From positions 1-64,000 of the forward strand of contig JAFWEP010000004.1 of NCBI GenBank assembly GCA_017512885.1: DNA of 64,000 nucleotides, read 5' to 3'. Position numbers and translations under genes: made by a program. Below, one piece after another: positions 18,071-25,965 of this stretch (positions are counted from its first letter, which is position 1; each line of letters begins with the position of its first letter). A model generated the notes under the pieces. That model ran no database searches. It was not told the origin of the DNA and saw nothing but the letters and a program-made list of their open reading frames with translations. This DNA is from Erysipelotrichaceae bacterium. GTDB taxonomy: Bacteria; Bacillota_I; Bacilli_A; Erysipelotrichales; Erysipelotrichaceae.

Positions 18071-19864
18071 CTATTCCGCCCAGGCGCTCCTCCAGGCACT
18101 GTAGGGACTCCAGGTCGTTCCGCGGTCCTTATTGGTCTTCTGACAGCGGACCCGGAAGATGTATTTCGTACCGGGGATCAGACCCGAGATCGTCTTTGCC
18201 GTACGATCGGTCTGGGCGCATTTGATCCAGGTCTTTCCTTCATCCGGCGAGTACTGCAGTTCATAGCCCTGGCATTTCTCTTCGCTCCAGCGAACTTCTA
18301 CTGCGTCTCTGCCGACCGAATAGGCCGAGGTGATCTTGGGAGCCTGCAGACGGTAGAAAGCCAGTCCTTTCGTATCATAGGCCGAAACGGATTCTCCCCG
18401 TTTGGCGGCTACGGAATAAATATAACCTTTGCCGTAACGATCCTTCACGGTCATATCGATATACTTGTAGTTGCTGCCTTCATTCTTGAGAGAAGAGACC
18501 GGCAGGACGGCTACAGAACTCCAGACGCCGTTCTCCTTACGCATCAGCAGGTATTCGTCTACCCCGTCCTGCGGTTTCCAGCGGATATCCGCTCCGTAAG
18601 CTGAGTTGTAGACAGCGACCAGTTTCGGCTTACTGAGGAGAGTATTGTTCTGGTACTGGTCATAGGCATAGAGATAAGATTCGCTGAGAGGATGAACGAT
18701 CTGTTTTCCGGCCAGCTGGTCCCAGTTCTCCCGGGTCCCGTAGAAGATATTCAGATCCAGTTTCAGCCGGTAACCGTTCAGGCGGCCCTGATCGGTGTAC
18801 TGCCACATCGTGTAGTTCGGCCAGTACTTGGCATAGGGGGCCGGTCCGGCAGCACTGAGGTCGTAGTTGTAGTTGGCATAGCGGTTGTTGTAGCGGGCGA
18901 TCCAGAGCTTGTAGCCGGCATTGGCGACGGAAGACCAGTCATAATCATTGGCCGTGGACTTGCTCATGTAGATCATCGGCTTTACCCCGGTCTTGGAATA
19001 GATATAATCCAGCCAGGTCTTGGCCCAGTTGACGTCCCACATATTCTCAGCTTCCCAGTCCAGGACCGGAATGCCCTGATGGAAGTACTGTTTGGTATGC
19101 TGGTAGAAGTATTCGGCATCTTCATAAGGAGTATTGATCGGCCGGGCAAAGTGGTAGAAACCGACTTTCTTGCCCAGATTCTGAGCCCAGGTAAAGTTCC
19201 TTACGAAACTGGCATCGGTGACCCCGGCTCCTTCCGTCGCCTTGACGATCACGAAATCGCAGTCGATCGCGGCCAGGTTCAGATCATTCTGGTAATTGCT
19301 GATGTCGATGCCCTTCAGGGTCTGACTGCGGTCAGTGTTCAGCAGCGGTTTCATCTCCTCGATGGTAGCTGTTGCCGTACCGTTCACGACATTGTAGGTC
19401 TTTTTCGTAGTCTCGTAATAAACGGTACCGTTATAGCTGCGGTCGATCTTTCCGTCTTTGATGTAGTACAGTTTTCCGTTCGGCTCATAAAGCACGAGCC
19501 CTTCATAGGATGTATTGACGATACCCTTCTGCAGGTACCACCAGGTGCCGGTATGGGTATCCTGGAAGAGACCGCTGTAAGTGCGGTCGATCAGACCTTT
19601 CGAGACATAGTAGTACTTCTTGTTGGTAGAATAAAGGACGACGCCGTTATAGTTCTTTTCCCAGCGTCCCTTTACGATGTAGTACCAGGCATCATCAGAC
19701 TTGTTATGGTAGAGATCTGTAAAGGAAGTATCCTTTTTCCCATTGGCATAAAGATACTTTTCGCCGTTTTCCGTTCGCAGTTCATAGGTCGTGCTTTCTG
19801 CCCTGACCGGCAGGACCGGACAGAGAAGACAGAGGAAAAGCAGTACCAACAATCCCTTTTTCAT
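18071..19864 (-). CDS. Secreted GH25 lysozyme with glycan-binding-like repeats and shared C-terminal module
   Basis: A 597-residue secreted peptidoglycan hydrolase (GH25, N-acetylmuramidase type). The signal peptide ends at VRA (residue 22). Residues about 24-175 hold aromatic repeats (WYYIVKGRWEKNYNG, YYVSKGLIDRTYSG, WWYLQKGIVNTSYEG, YYIKDGKIDRSYNG) resembling wall-binding repeats. The GH25 barrel spans about 188-390: LKGIDISNYQ carries the first catalytic-site Asp, VLDWEAEN carries the D269-W-E271 motif, and WQYTDQGRLNG closes the domain. The shared module occupies about 413-597 and ends in WSPYSAWRSAWAE, a divergent tail. There is no clear Shine-Dalgarno, and a TATTAT box lies 6 bases before the ATG. 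The module's link to a wall enzyme suggests that it helps retain proteins at the cell wall. Confidence 0.95.
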   Translation of the reverse strand: MKKGLLVLLFLCLLCPVLPVRAESTTYELRTENGEKYLYANGKKDTSFTDLYHNKSDDAWYYIVKGRWEKNYNGVVLYSTNKKYYYVSKGLIDRTYSGLFQDTHTGTWWYLQKGIVNTSYEGLVLYEPNGKLYYIKDGKIDRSYNGTVYYETTKKTYNVVNGTATATIEEMKPLLNTDRSQTLKGIDISNYQNDLNLAAIDCDFVIVKATEGAGVTDASFVRNFTWAQNLGKKVGFYHFARPINTPYEDAEYFYQHTKQYFHQGIPVLDWEAENMWDVNWAKTWLDYIYSKTGVKPMIYMSKSTANDYDWSSVANAGYKLWIARYNNRYANYNYDLSAAGPAPYAKYWPNYTMWQYTDQGRLNGYRLKLDLNIFYGTRENWDQLAGKQIVHPLSESYLYAYDQYQNNTLLSKPKLVAVYNSAYGADIRWKPQDGVDEYLLMRKENGVWSSVAVLPVSSLKNEGSNYKYIDMTVKDRYGKGYIYSVAAKRGESVSAYDTKGLAFYRLQAPKITSAYSVGRDAVEVRWSEEKCQGYELQYSPDEGKTWIKCAQTDRTAKTISGLIPGTKYIFRVRCQKTNKDRGTTWSPYSAWRSAWAE

Positions 19865-19929
19865 GGCTTCATAATATCATGGAACGATGATAGGAGAAAG
19901 AAAATATCGAACGTTTTCACAAAGTTTAT

Positions 19930-19956
19930 ACAAAAAGACGGCATTTCTGCCGTCTT
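19930..19956 (-). terminator. Terminator of the DUF4352/Big_2 protein gene
   Basis: A 9-bp stem (AAGACGGCA / TGCCGTCTT) with a 4-base loop, followed on the minus strand by TTTTTG, 16 bases after the stop at 19972. Confidence 0.85.
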
Positions 19957-19971
19957 CAGCATTCCCAGAGC

Positions 19972-21756
19972 TTACTTCACCACGCACTTCTTCCAGGCAC
20001 TGTACTGGCTCCAGGTACGTCCCCGGTCCTTGTTGGTCTTCTGACAGCGGATACGGAAGACGTAGGTCGTGCCTTTCTTCAGTCCGTCGATCTTCTGAGA
20101 GACGACCGTACCCGGAGTGACTTCTTTCGCTTTCTTCCAGTTCGAACCGTTATTATCGGAATACTGTACTTCATAGCCCTGACAGTTCTCCTTGGTCCAC
20201 TTCACTTCGACGACACCGTTTCCTTTGGCGGTGACGGAAGTGATGGTGGGCTGTTTCAGACGGTAGAGAGGAAGACCGCGTTTATCGTAAAGGGGAGTAC
20301 CGCTGCTGTCTTTGGCAACGGCGACCGAGTAGATATATCCCTGTCCGTAGTTCAACGCTACAGAGGTATCGATGTATTTGTAGTTTCCGCCTTCCTTGGT
20401 CAATGAAGAAGCGGATACAGCAGCAGCCACTGACCAGACACCATTCAGTTTGCGCATGATGTAGTAGGTCTTGACACCGTTCTGCGGTACCCAGCGAATA
20501 TCCGCACCCTTGGCGGAATTGTAGATCGCGACCAGTTTCGGAGCGACCGGAACATAGACCGTACAGGAAGCACTCTTCCCGGAACCATCCTTCGCCATAG
20601 CGGTGATCGTTGCCACGCCTCCGGCTTTCGCCGTCACGAGGCCGCTGCTGCTGACAGTGGCTACCGAGGTATCGGAAGACTTCCAGGTCACATTCTTGTT
20701 GGTGGCATTCGTCGGGGTAACAGTCGCTTTCAAAGTCGTCGTTTTGCCGACATTCAGATAAACAGAAGATTGGTTCAGGGTAACTTTTGTCACATTGACC
20801 GGCAGAGTCCCGTTGCCGACCGCAAGTTTATAGAGCGCATGAACGAAGTCACCGTTATTGTTCATACCCTCAAAGAATACAAATACATATTTCGAACTCC
20901 TGGGGATCGAGAAACACACACGTCCGCTTCCGGTCTTGTTCAGGGAGACCGGTTCGCTGTTGATCCAGTGTTCGCAGTTATACAGGAACTCTCCGGCATT
21001 TCCAAATTCGTCATAGACCTCAATGGGACTCATGGTCAGTTTCCCGCCGTCTTCCTTGAATCCGATATTCTTATAGGTAAAATCGATCTGAACCGCCTTT
21101 TCTCCCTTCAGGATATCCTCCGCCAGGCTGGAACAGCTGCTGTGATCTTTCACCGAAGTGACTTTCACTTCCCAGTTTCCGTTCTCTTTCCAGGTCTGGT
21201 TCAGGGTGTATTGGTATTCGTTATCTCCGTTGATATGGCTGCTGTTCCAGGCAAACTTGGGCGCAGAACTGCCGATATTGACCTTAAAGACGGCTTCCCG
21301 CAGAACATCGTTACTGTCATATTCCGAGAAATGCAGCGTGATCGAAGTACTGTTCTTCGGCAGAACATACCCTAAGACCATATTCGTCACGGAACCGGTC
21401 ATGGAAAGCTCATGACCGACCGTCGAATGCGGGCAGCCCCAGCCGTCTGCCAGGTCGCCATACTGGTCATAGACCTCGTTCGGTATCAGATACAGAGGAT
21501 AACCGTTCTTTCTGGCATAACCCAGATCTTTTACCTGCACCGTGACCAGTACATACTGTTCGCCGTATGCCGTTTCTTCCATGCAACGGTAGTGTTTCTG
21601 AACGTTGGTGACTTTGACTTCCCAGTTCCCGTCTACCTTCCAGGCCTGATTCAGACCATAAGTCACAGCTGCCTGCACCGTAACAGGGATCAGCGTCAAT
21701 AATAAACACCCTGCCAGAAGCAGACTGCAGAGGAGCTTTTTACCCGAATGCTTCAT
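19972..21756 (-). CDS. Secreted protein with two DUF4352-like domains, Big_2 and the shared module
   Basis: A 594-residue secreted protein. The ATG at 21756 has AAGGAGGT at ideal distance. The signal peptide ends near VQA (residue 29). Residues about 31-165 and 170-315 are two related domains that both begin LNQxWKxxGNWEVKVTxVxxH and look like DUF4352-type immunoglobulin-like domains. A Big_2 domain (about 322-400) contains NVTWKSSDTSVATVSSSG. The shared module (about 405-594) has YNSAKGADIRW, YGQGYIYSVA and the end WSQYSAWKKCVVK. LLLAGC resembles a lipobox, but the hydrophobic core continues past the Cys, so signal peptidase I cleavage is more likely. Function is unknown beyond probable surface binding. 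Confidence 0.9.
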   Translation of the reverse strand: MKHSGKKLLCSLLLAGCLLLTLIPVTVQAAVTYGLNQAWKVDGNWEVKVTNVQKHYRCMEETAYGEQYVLVTVQVKDLGYARKNGYPLYLIPNEVYDQYGDLADGWGCPHSTVGHELSMTGSVTNMVLGYVLPKNSTSITLHFSEYDSNDVLREAVFKVNIGSSAPKFAWNSSHINGDNEYQYTLNQTWKENGNWEVKVTSVKDHSSCSSLAEDILKGEKAVQIDFTYKNIGFKEDGGKLTMSPIEVYDEFGNAGEFLYNCEHWINSEPVSLNKTGSGRVCFSIPRSSKYVFVFFEGMNNNGDFVHALYKLAVGNGTLPVNVTKVTLNQSSVYLNVGKTTTLKATVTPTNATNKNVTWKSSDTSVATVSSSGLVTAKAGGVATITAMAKDGSGKSASCTVYVPVAPKLVAIYNSAKGADIRWVPQNGVKTYYIMRKLNGVWSVAAAVSASSLTKEGGNYKYIDTSVALNYGQGYIYSVAVAKDSSGTPLYDKRGLPLYRLKQPTITSVTAKGNGVVEVKWTKENCQGYEVQYSDNNGSNWKKAKEVTPGTVVSQKIDGLKKGTTYVFRIRCQKTNKDRGRTWSQYSAWKKCVVK

Positions 21757-21819
21757 GAAGACCTCCTTCGTGATATCACAGAGATACCTTTCCATCATTA
21801 CTATAGCTTTTTCGGCAGA

Positions 21820-21847
21820 AGAAAAGACCCTCCAAAAGTCGGGTCTT
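21820..21847 (-). terminator. Terminator of the DUF4422 transferase gene
   Basis: The AAGACCC / GGGTCTT stem overlaps the TAA stop codon at 21846-21848 and is followed by TTTTCTT on the minus strand. It separates the polysaccharide genes from the secreted-protein array. Confidence 0.75.
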
Positions 21848-22631
21848 AGAAACTCTTCTTATACTTCTTCTTCAGGAACCGGGCGCTCAGGAAAGCGCTG
21901 ATCTTCTTCAGCCAGGGCTCCCTGCCCAGATAGACATAGGGAAGCTCCCGGATCTCCTCTTTTTTCAATACACCTTCCTGCAGCTGCTGATCCAGCCAGA
22001 CATTGAAGAGTCTCTCGGCAACTCTGCCGATGTAGCGCAGTTCAAAGGGAGTCATGGATGTACTGTCCACTCTTTGATCCAGTTCAAAGAGGATCGGGAA
22101 CAGCCATGCGCAGTAGCTGTCTGTGAGTCCTTTCTCTCCCACCATCATGTTGAACATATAGCCGGAAGTCTCCTTCATGACCCTGTCGAAGGAAGGGAGA
22201 TATTCCGGATACTTTTCTGCGATGATCTCCCGGGCAATATCCAGATGCCTGCCGTCAAAGGTATGGGCATAGTGCGAGTAGAGGGATTCGATATAGTAGT
22301 GCCGCTTCTTCGGCAGCAGCAGTCTGTACTGCTTCAGCAGTTCTTCGGCCTGCTGCAGGGTCAGCACCTCCTGCAGGCTGTCCCCTCCCTTCAGAGAGAG
22401 ATAGCGACGATAGTGGACCAGACCGAGATGCTCGCTCCGCAGATGCTTCCAGCCATAATAAAGAGCTGTCAGTTCACAGAACTTCGGGTTCAGGATACTG
22501 ATATTGTCCCCTTCGTCATCGGTGCAGGGCAGGAAGTGTTCGTTAGCGGCGGCATGGACCTGAATCGGCAGATAGAGATCATCTTCCGGCAGTTCACAGG
22601 GCTTATGCACAGCGATCAGGATCTTGATCAT
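21846..22631 (-). CDS. DUF4422 family glycosyltransferase
   Basis: A 261-residue protein of the DUF4422 family, which occurs in capsule and exopolysaccharide clusters and is regarded as a glycosyltransferase. Characteristic parts are IKILIAVHKPCELPEDDLYLP at the N-terminus, DDEGDNISILNPKFCELTALYYGWKH (about 38-63) and GLVHYRRYLS (about 70-79). It has no membrane segment and probably works on the cytoplasmic side, extending a lipid-linked sugar. Its ATG overlaps the stop of the priming transferase by four bases (ATGA), so the two are co-translated, and it may add the second sugar. Confidence 0.85.
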   Translation of the reverse strand: MIKILIAVHKPCELPEDDLYLPIQVHAAANEHFLPCTDDEGDNISILNPKFCELTALYYGWKHLRSEHLGLVHYRRYLSLKGGDSLQEVLTLQQAEELLKQYRLLLPKKRHYYIESLYSHYAHTFDGRHLDIAREIIAEKYPEYLPSFDRVMKETSGYMFNMMVGEKGLTDSYCAWLFPILFELDQRVDSTSMTPFELRYIGRVAERLFNVWLDQQLQEGVLKKEEIRELPYVYLGREPWLKKISAFLSARFLKKKYKKSF

Positions 22632-24028
22632 TTCTGTTTCCCGACTTTCTCGGAATTGATGATGCCGCCGAAGATGGTCCGCATCACGATCGCAAAGTCC
22701 AGCTGAATGCTCCAGTGTTCGATATACCAGATATCATATTCGATCCGTTTCTTGATGGAAGTATTTCCCCGGTAACCGTTGACCTGAGCCCAGCCGGTGA
22801 TGCCCGGACGGACCAGATGCCGGATCATGTAGAGCGGGATCTCTTCCTTGAACTGATCGACATAGTAAGGAACTTCCGGACGGGGACCGATCAGGGACAT
22901 ATCGCCTTTCAGGACATTGAAGAACTGCGGCAGTTCATCGATGCTGAACTTGCGGATGAAGGAACCGAAACGGGTCTTGCGGCTGTCGCGGTCCTGCGAC
23001 CAGCCGGTCGTTTCCGTATCGTTGACTTTCATCGAACGGAACTTGTACATGGTGAAGAGCTTCTTGTTGCGGCCGACCCGCTGCTGTTTAAAGATGATCG
23101 GTCCGGGACCGCCGGTCAGTTTGATGCCGATCGCCGTCAGCAGCATCACCGGACTGGTGAGGATGATCAGGATCAGCGAAAAGATGATATCCGTCGTCCG
23201 TTTCATGAAACCGTTCAGCGGATCATCAAAGGGTGTGGCATGGACCGAGAACAGTTTGACGTCATCGATCTCTTCCACCACCGGATGTGCCGGCAGGTAA
23301 TCGTTGTAGAAAGGAATGACCGAGATCTTGGTGCCCTGCTTCTCGGTAGCCGCGATGATCTGTTTCATGAACTTGGTCTCATGTGGTTCCAGAGCTACGA
23401 CCAGTTCATCGACTTCGTTCTTTTCCAGGATCTGGGGCAGATCCTCATAGGAACCGAGGTTGGTGCCCAAGCCTTCTTTGCGGCGCTTGCTGACGTAACC
23501 GTCGATCTGATAGCCGAAAGCCGGATTCTTGCGGATCGACTCGATATACTGCCGGGCCAGATGCCCGTTGCCGACGACCACCACGTGTTTCAGGTTCCTG
23601 CCGCTGGTGCGGAAATGATAGAGGACCTTCTTGACGACTAGTCTCTTCAGGATCAGCAGGAAACTGGAGATCAGGAAGTAGAAGACATAGGTCAGTCGGG
23701 AGAAGACCCCGGCTTTGGTGAAGTACTGAAAGCTGGTGAATAAGACGATACCGATCAGGTTCAGACGCAGGATCTGCGCCGCTTCGTCACGCAGCCGTCT
23801 CTTCCGCACACTGGCATAGACGCCGGAGATGTAGAAAATGGCCAGAGCCAGCGCCGAATATACCAGAAACATGCCCCGATAGCGCGGCAGCCAGGCCCGC
23901 TGCAGGGACATGCTGGTCTGAAGCACACCAAAACGCAGCCAGGAAGCGATGAAGTACGATACATACAACAATACGCCATCCAGCAGGATATTGATCAGAT
24001 TGAGGATCGGTTGGTTACGCTTGATCAT
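22628..24028 (-). CDS. Undecaprenyl-phosphate sugar phosphotransferase (priming enzyme)
   Basis: A 466-residue polyprenyl glycosylphosphotransferase (WbaP/WcaJ/CpsE type) that starts repeat-unit synthesis by moving a sugar-1-phosphate from a UDP-sugar to undecaprenyl phosphate at the membrane. The N-terminal 130 residues hold four to five membrane segments. A nucleotide-binding-like region follows (VVVGNGHLARQYIE, about 150-165). The Bac_transf domain (about 270-460) shows FKQQRVGRNKKLFTMYKFRSM, FSIDELPQFFNVLKGDMS, LIGPRPE, and RPGITGWAQVNGYRG. The donor sugar cannot be read from the sequence. There is no Shine-Dalgarno, and TATACT lies 8 bases before the ATG. Confidence 0.93.
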   Translation of the reverse strand: MIKRNQPILNLINILLDGVLLYVSYFIASWLRFGVLQTSMSLQRAWLPRYRGMFLVYSALALAIFYISGVYASVRKRRLRDEAAQILRLNLIGIVLFTSFQYFTKAGVFSRLTYVFYFLISSFLLILKRLVVKKVLYHFRTSGRNLKHVVVVGNGHLARQYIESIRKNPAFGYQIDGYVSKRRKEGLGTNLGSYEDLPQILEKNEVDELVVALEPHETKFMKQIIAATEKQGTKISVIPFYNDYLPAHPVVEEIDDVKLFSVHATPFDDPLNGFMKRTTDIIFSLILIILTSPVMLLTAIGIKLTGGPGPIIFKQQRVGRNKKLFTMYKFRSMKVNDTETTGWSQDRDSRKTRFGSFIRKFSIDELPQFFNVLKGDMSLIGPRPEVPYYVDQFKEEIPLYMIRHLVRPGITGWAQVNGYRGNTSIKKRIEYDIWYIEHWSIQLDFAIVMRTIFGGIINSEKVGKQK

Positions 24029-24036
24029 GTGAATTC

Positions 24037-24065
24037 AGTATACTCGATTCCCGCATGTTTTCACA
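24037..24065 (-). promoter_or_regulatory. Predicted promoter of the priming transferase, leaderless type
   Basis: -10 TATACT (24037-24042) and a weak -35 TGTGAA (24060-24065), 17 bases apart on the minus strand. The -10 ends 8 bases before the ATG at 24028, so transcription should begin within a few bases of the start codon. Confidence 0.45.
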
Positions 24066-24136
24066 TATAGCACGCTTAACAAAAGCACGAGATTTCGATC
24101 TCAATAGAAATGTACTTTTCTTTGTTATCCATATGT

Positions 24137-25804
24137 TCAACGATCCGCTTTTTGATCAATAAGTTTATATTTTGCGTATTTTCCTCCATACATCAGTTCA
24201 AGCTTATTTTCTTTTTGAAGCTGTTTAATCACCAAATATGCCTGTGCAGGGGATACGCTCAATAGATCGATAACGTTTTGTTTTGTGATGATCCCGTTCT
24301 GCATTTCAGCAAGTTTTAAGACCAGTTCCGGGTATCTGACATCGTCGATCCCCGTTTGACGAACGTATTGAACCGACCCATCTGTCTCCTGATAAACTCT
24401 TTTTCCCAAAACAAATGACCTGTTTTTTCCATTCCCTGTAGCTTCTAACAAGCCTTGTTCCGTCATCCTCTCAACCGCAGAGCGCACCTTCGTATCACTA
24501 AGATTTGTTACTTGTACGATCCTTTCGAGGCTGCATCTTCTCTCGCTATTCAGAAGGGAGAGTATCATCAATGCATAGATCGATAAAGGTTTTCCCTGTC
24601 GGTCCTGTTCTTCGGCGATAAATCGGGCAAACGGGAGATCTGCTTTTGCTCTCTGAATAAACAGTTTCACTGTTCGGCTCGTTGATTCCGAATAGTCGGG
24701 CCATGGTCTGCCAAATACGATAGATCCCTCAAAGATCCTGTCAATACCACGGCCGGTCCTTTCTGCCAGCCCGATCCTTTTCATAGCATCTGCCAGAGCA
24801 GGGTTTCTTCCATGCGGTTCTACTGTCAGAAGGTTTTTGAGATTCACACCATCGATGAAGCCTCCAGGATTACTGATCGTCAGTCCTTCATCATCGATCA
24901 ACACGCGAACACTTCCCAACATGGTGTAATCGCGATGGCAGAATGCATTAACGACACCTTCCCGAAATGCCGATCGATCGAATTCCGGTATCGGGATCCG
25001 AAACAATCCGTATTCCATTTCTCTTTCCGGATTCCAAGCGTTCAGGTACATCTCATATTCTTCAAGCAGCTGCAACAGAGGTTTAGGGCTTTCTTCATTC
25101 ATACGCACGGCTGTTCCTTCCAATACCTGAAAAGACGATCGCGCTGTCGGTATCAGTTCTCTGATACGCTCTTCTTTTCCCATCAGAAGCATTCCCGCTA
25201 CTGTAGGAACGTATTTTCCTCCTGCATCCGTTACGATACGAAGAGCGACATCCAGCTCATCATCAGGAAGTGAAAGCAGCGCTTTTTCTCCTCCCTGCCT
25301 GCTTTGAATGATCTTTCTCAATCTGGCTCTCTGATTTGCATCCAGGTCATCTAATGTTGATCCGGCCAGGGGCTGGGCTGAAAAATCCAGCATGCTGAGT
25401 TCTGATAATCTGGAAGGGATCTCGTAAGGATACATCGGTACCACTTCAGGAGTTCCGTCAAGTTTTAAACGCCTTCGCAGGATCTTTCCGGATAATGTAG
25501 ATACGACTCCTCGGCTTCTGGGTATTTCGATCCTTAAAACATCCTTCTCATCGGTAACTATTTCTGCTCTTACAGACACCGGCGGTACCGTACTGTTCGC
25601 TATTAATGCCGTGACTCCGACAGCATCTTTATGTTTTTCACTGACACCTGAGACGGTTCCGTCATCTTCAACGCCTAAATACAGGGTTCCTCCGGAAGCA
25701 TTAGCCATTCCAACGACTTCTTCTATCAGATAGTGATCAGAATATGGTGGAATATCTCTTTTGAATTCGATCTCAAGTGACTCATTATTTGGTATCGTTC
25801 TCAT
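24137..25804 (-). CDS. AlbA_2 (Schlafen-type) ATP-binding protein with C-terminal winged helices
   Basis: A 555-residue member of the AlbA_2/'RecG-like helicase-related' family of putative regulators. The N-terminus (about 5-130) has the AlbA_2 signature ESLEIEFKRD and ANASGGTLYLGVEDDGTVSGV. The middle contains GVVNAFCHRDYTMLGSVRVLIDDEGLTISNPGGF, typical of the GHKL-like HATPase_c_4 region, and GLAERTGRGIDRIFE. The C-terminus (about 415-545) contains two winged-helix-like segments. I prefer the ATG at 25804 because AGAGGTG precedes it; the upstream ATG at 25831 has no ribosome-binding site. It follows the primase-helicase gene and lies beneath a repeat-rich control region, which suggests autoregulation. 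DNA-binding or nucleic-acid-cleaving roles are known in the wider family. Confidence 0.85.
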   Translation of the reverse strand: MRTIPNNESLEIEFKRDIPPYSDHYLIEEVVGMANASGGTLYLGVEDDGTVSGVSEKHKDAVGVTALIANSTVPPVSVRAEIVTDEKDVLRIEIPRSRGVVSTLSGKILRRRLKLDGTPEVVPMYPYEIPSRLSELSMLDFSAQPLAGSTLDDLDANQRARLRKIIQSRQGGEKALLSLPDDELDVALRIVTDAGGKYVPTVAGMLLMGKEERIRELIPTARSSFQVLEGTAVRMNEESPKPLLQLLEEYEMYLNAWNPEREMEYGLFRIPIPEFDRSAFREGVVNAFCHRDYTMLGSVRVLIDDEGLTISNPGGFIDGVNLKNLLTVEPHGRNPALADAMKRIGLAERTGRGIDRIFEGSIVFGRPWPDYSESTSRTVKLFIQRAKADLPFARFIAEEQDRQGKPLSIYALMILSLLNSERRCSLERIVQVTNLSDTKVRSAVERMTEQGLLEATGNGKNRSFVLGKRVYQETDGSVQYVRQTGIDDVRYPELVLKLAEMQNGIITKQNVIDLLSVSPAQAYLVIKQLQKENKLELMYGGKYAKYKLIDQKADR

Positions 25805-25832
25805 TCTTTGTACACCTCTAAGCAGTTTCATT

Positions 25833-25942
25833 TTAACACATTTAATAGTTTTAATTGAATTAAATTACATATATTAGTTAAAAATGAATTAAAATTGAAT
25901 TAAAACTGTGTTAAACACGAATAATCATCTTTTAACACAGTT
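25833..25942. promoter_or_regulatory. AT-rich control region with repeated TTAACACA and TTGAATTAAA motifs
   Basis: The gap between the helicase stop (25966) and the AlbA_2 start holds TTAACACA on the plus strand at 25833-25840 and 25932-25939 and its complement at 25907-25914. Two of these form a perfect 12-bp inverted repeat (25904-25915 / 25931-25942, 15-base spacer). T/ATGAATTAAA occurs at 25855, 25884 and 25895. The inverted repeat could be an operator, a weak terminator for the helicase, or both. Confidence 0.5.
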
Positions 25943-25965
25943 CAAATCATGAATATGTGAGCCGG

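Noticed and set aside
21696-21756. Lipoprotein signal (LLLAGC) in the DUF4352-like protein
   Set aside because: The hydrophobic core runs on past the Cys and a signal peptidase I site (VQA) follows.
25805-25831. Upstream ATG of the AlbA_2 gene at 25831
   Set aside because: No ribosome-binding site; the ATG at 25804 has AGAGGTG at suitable distance.
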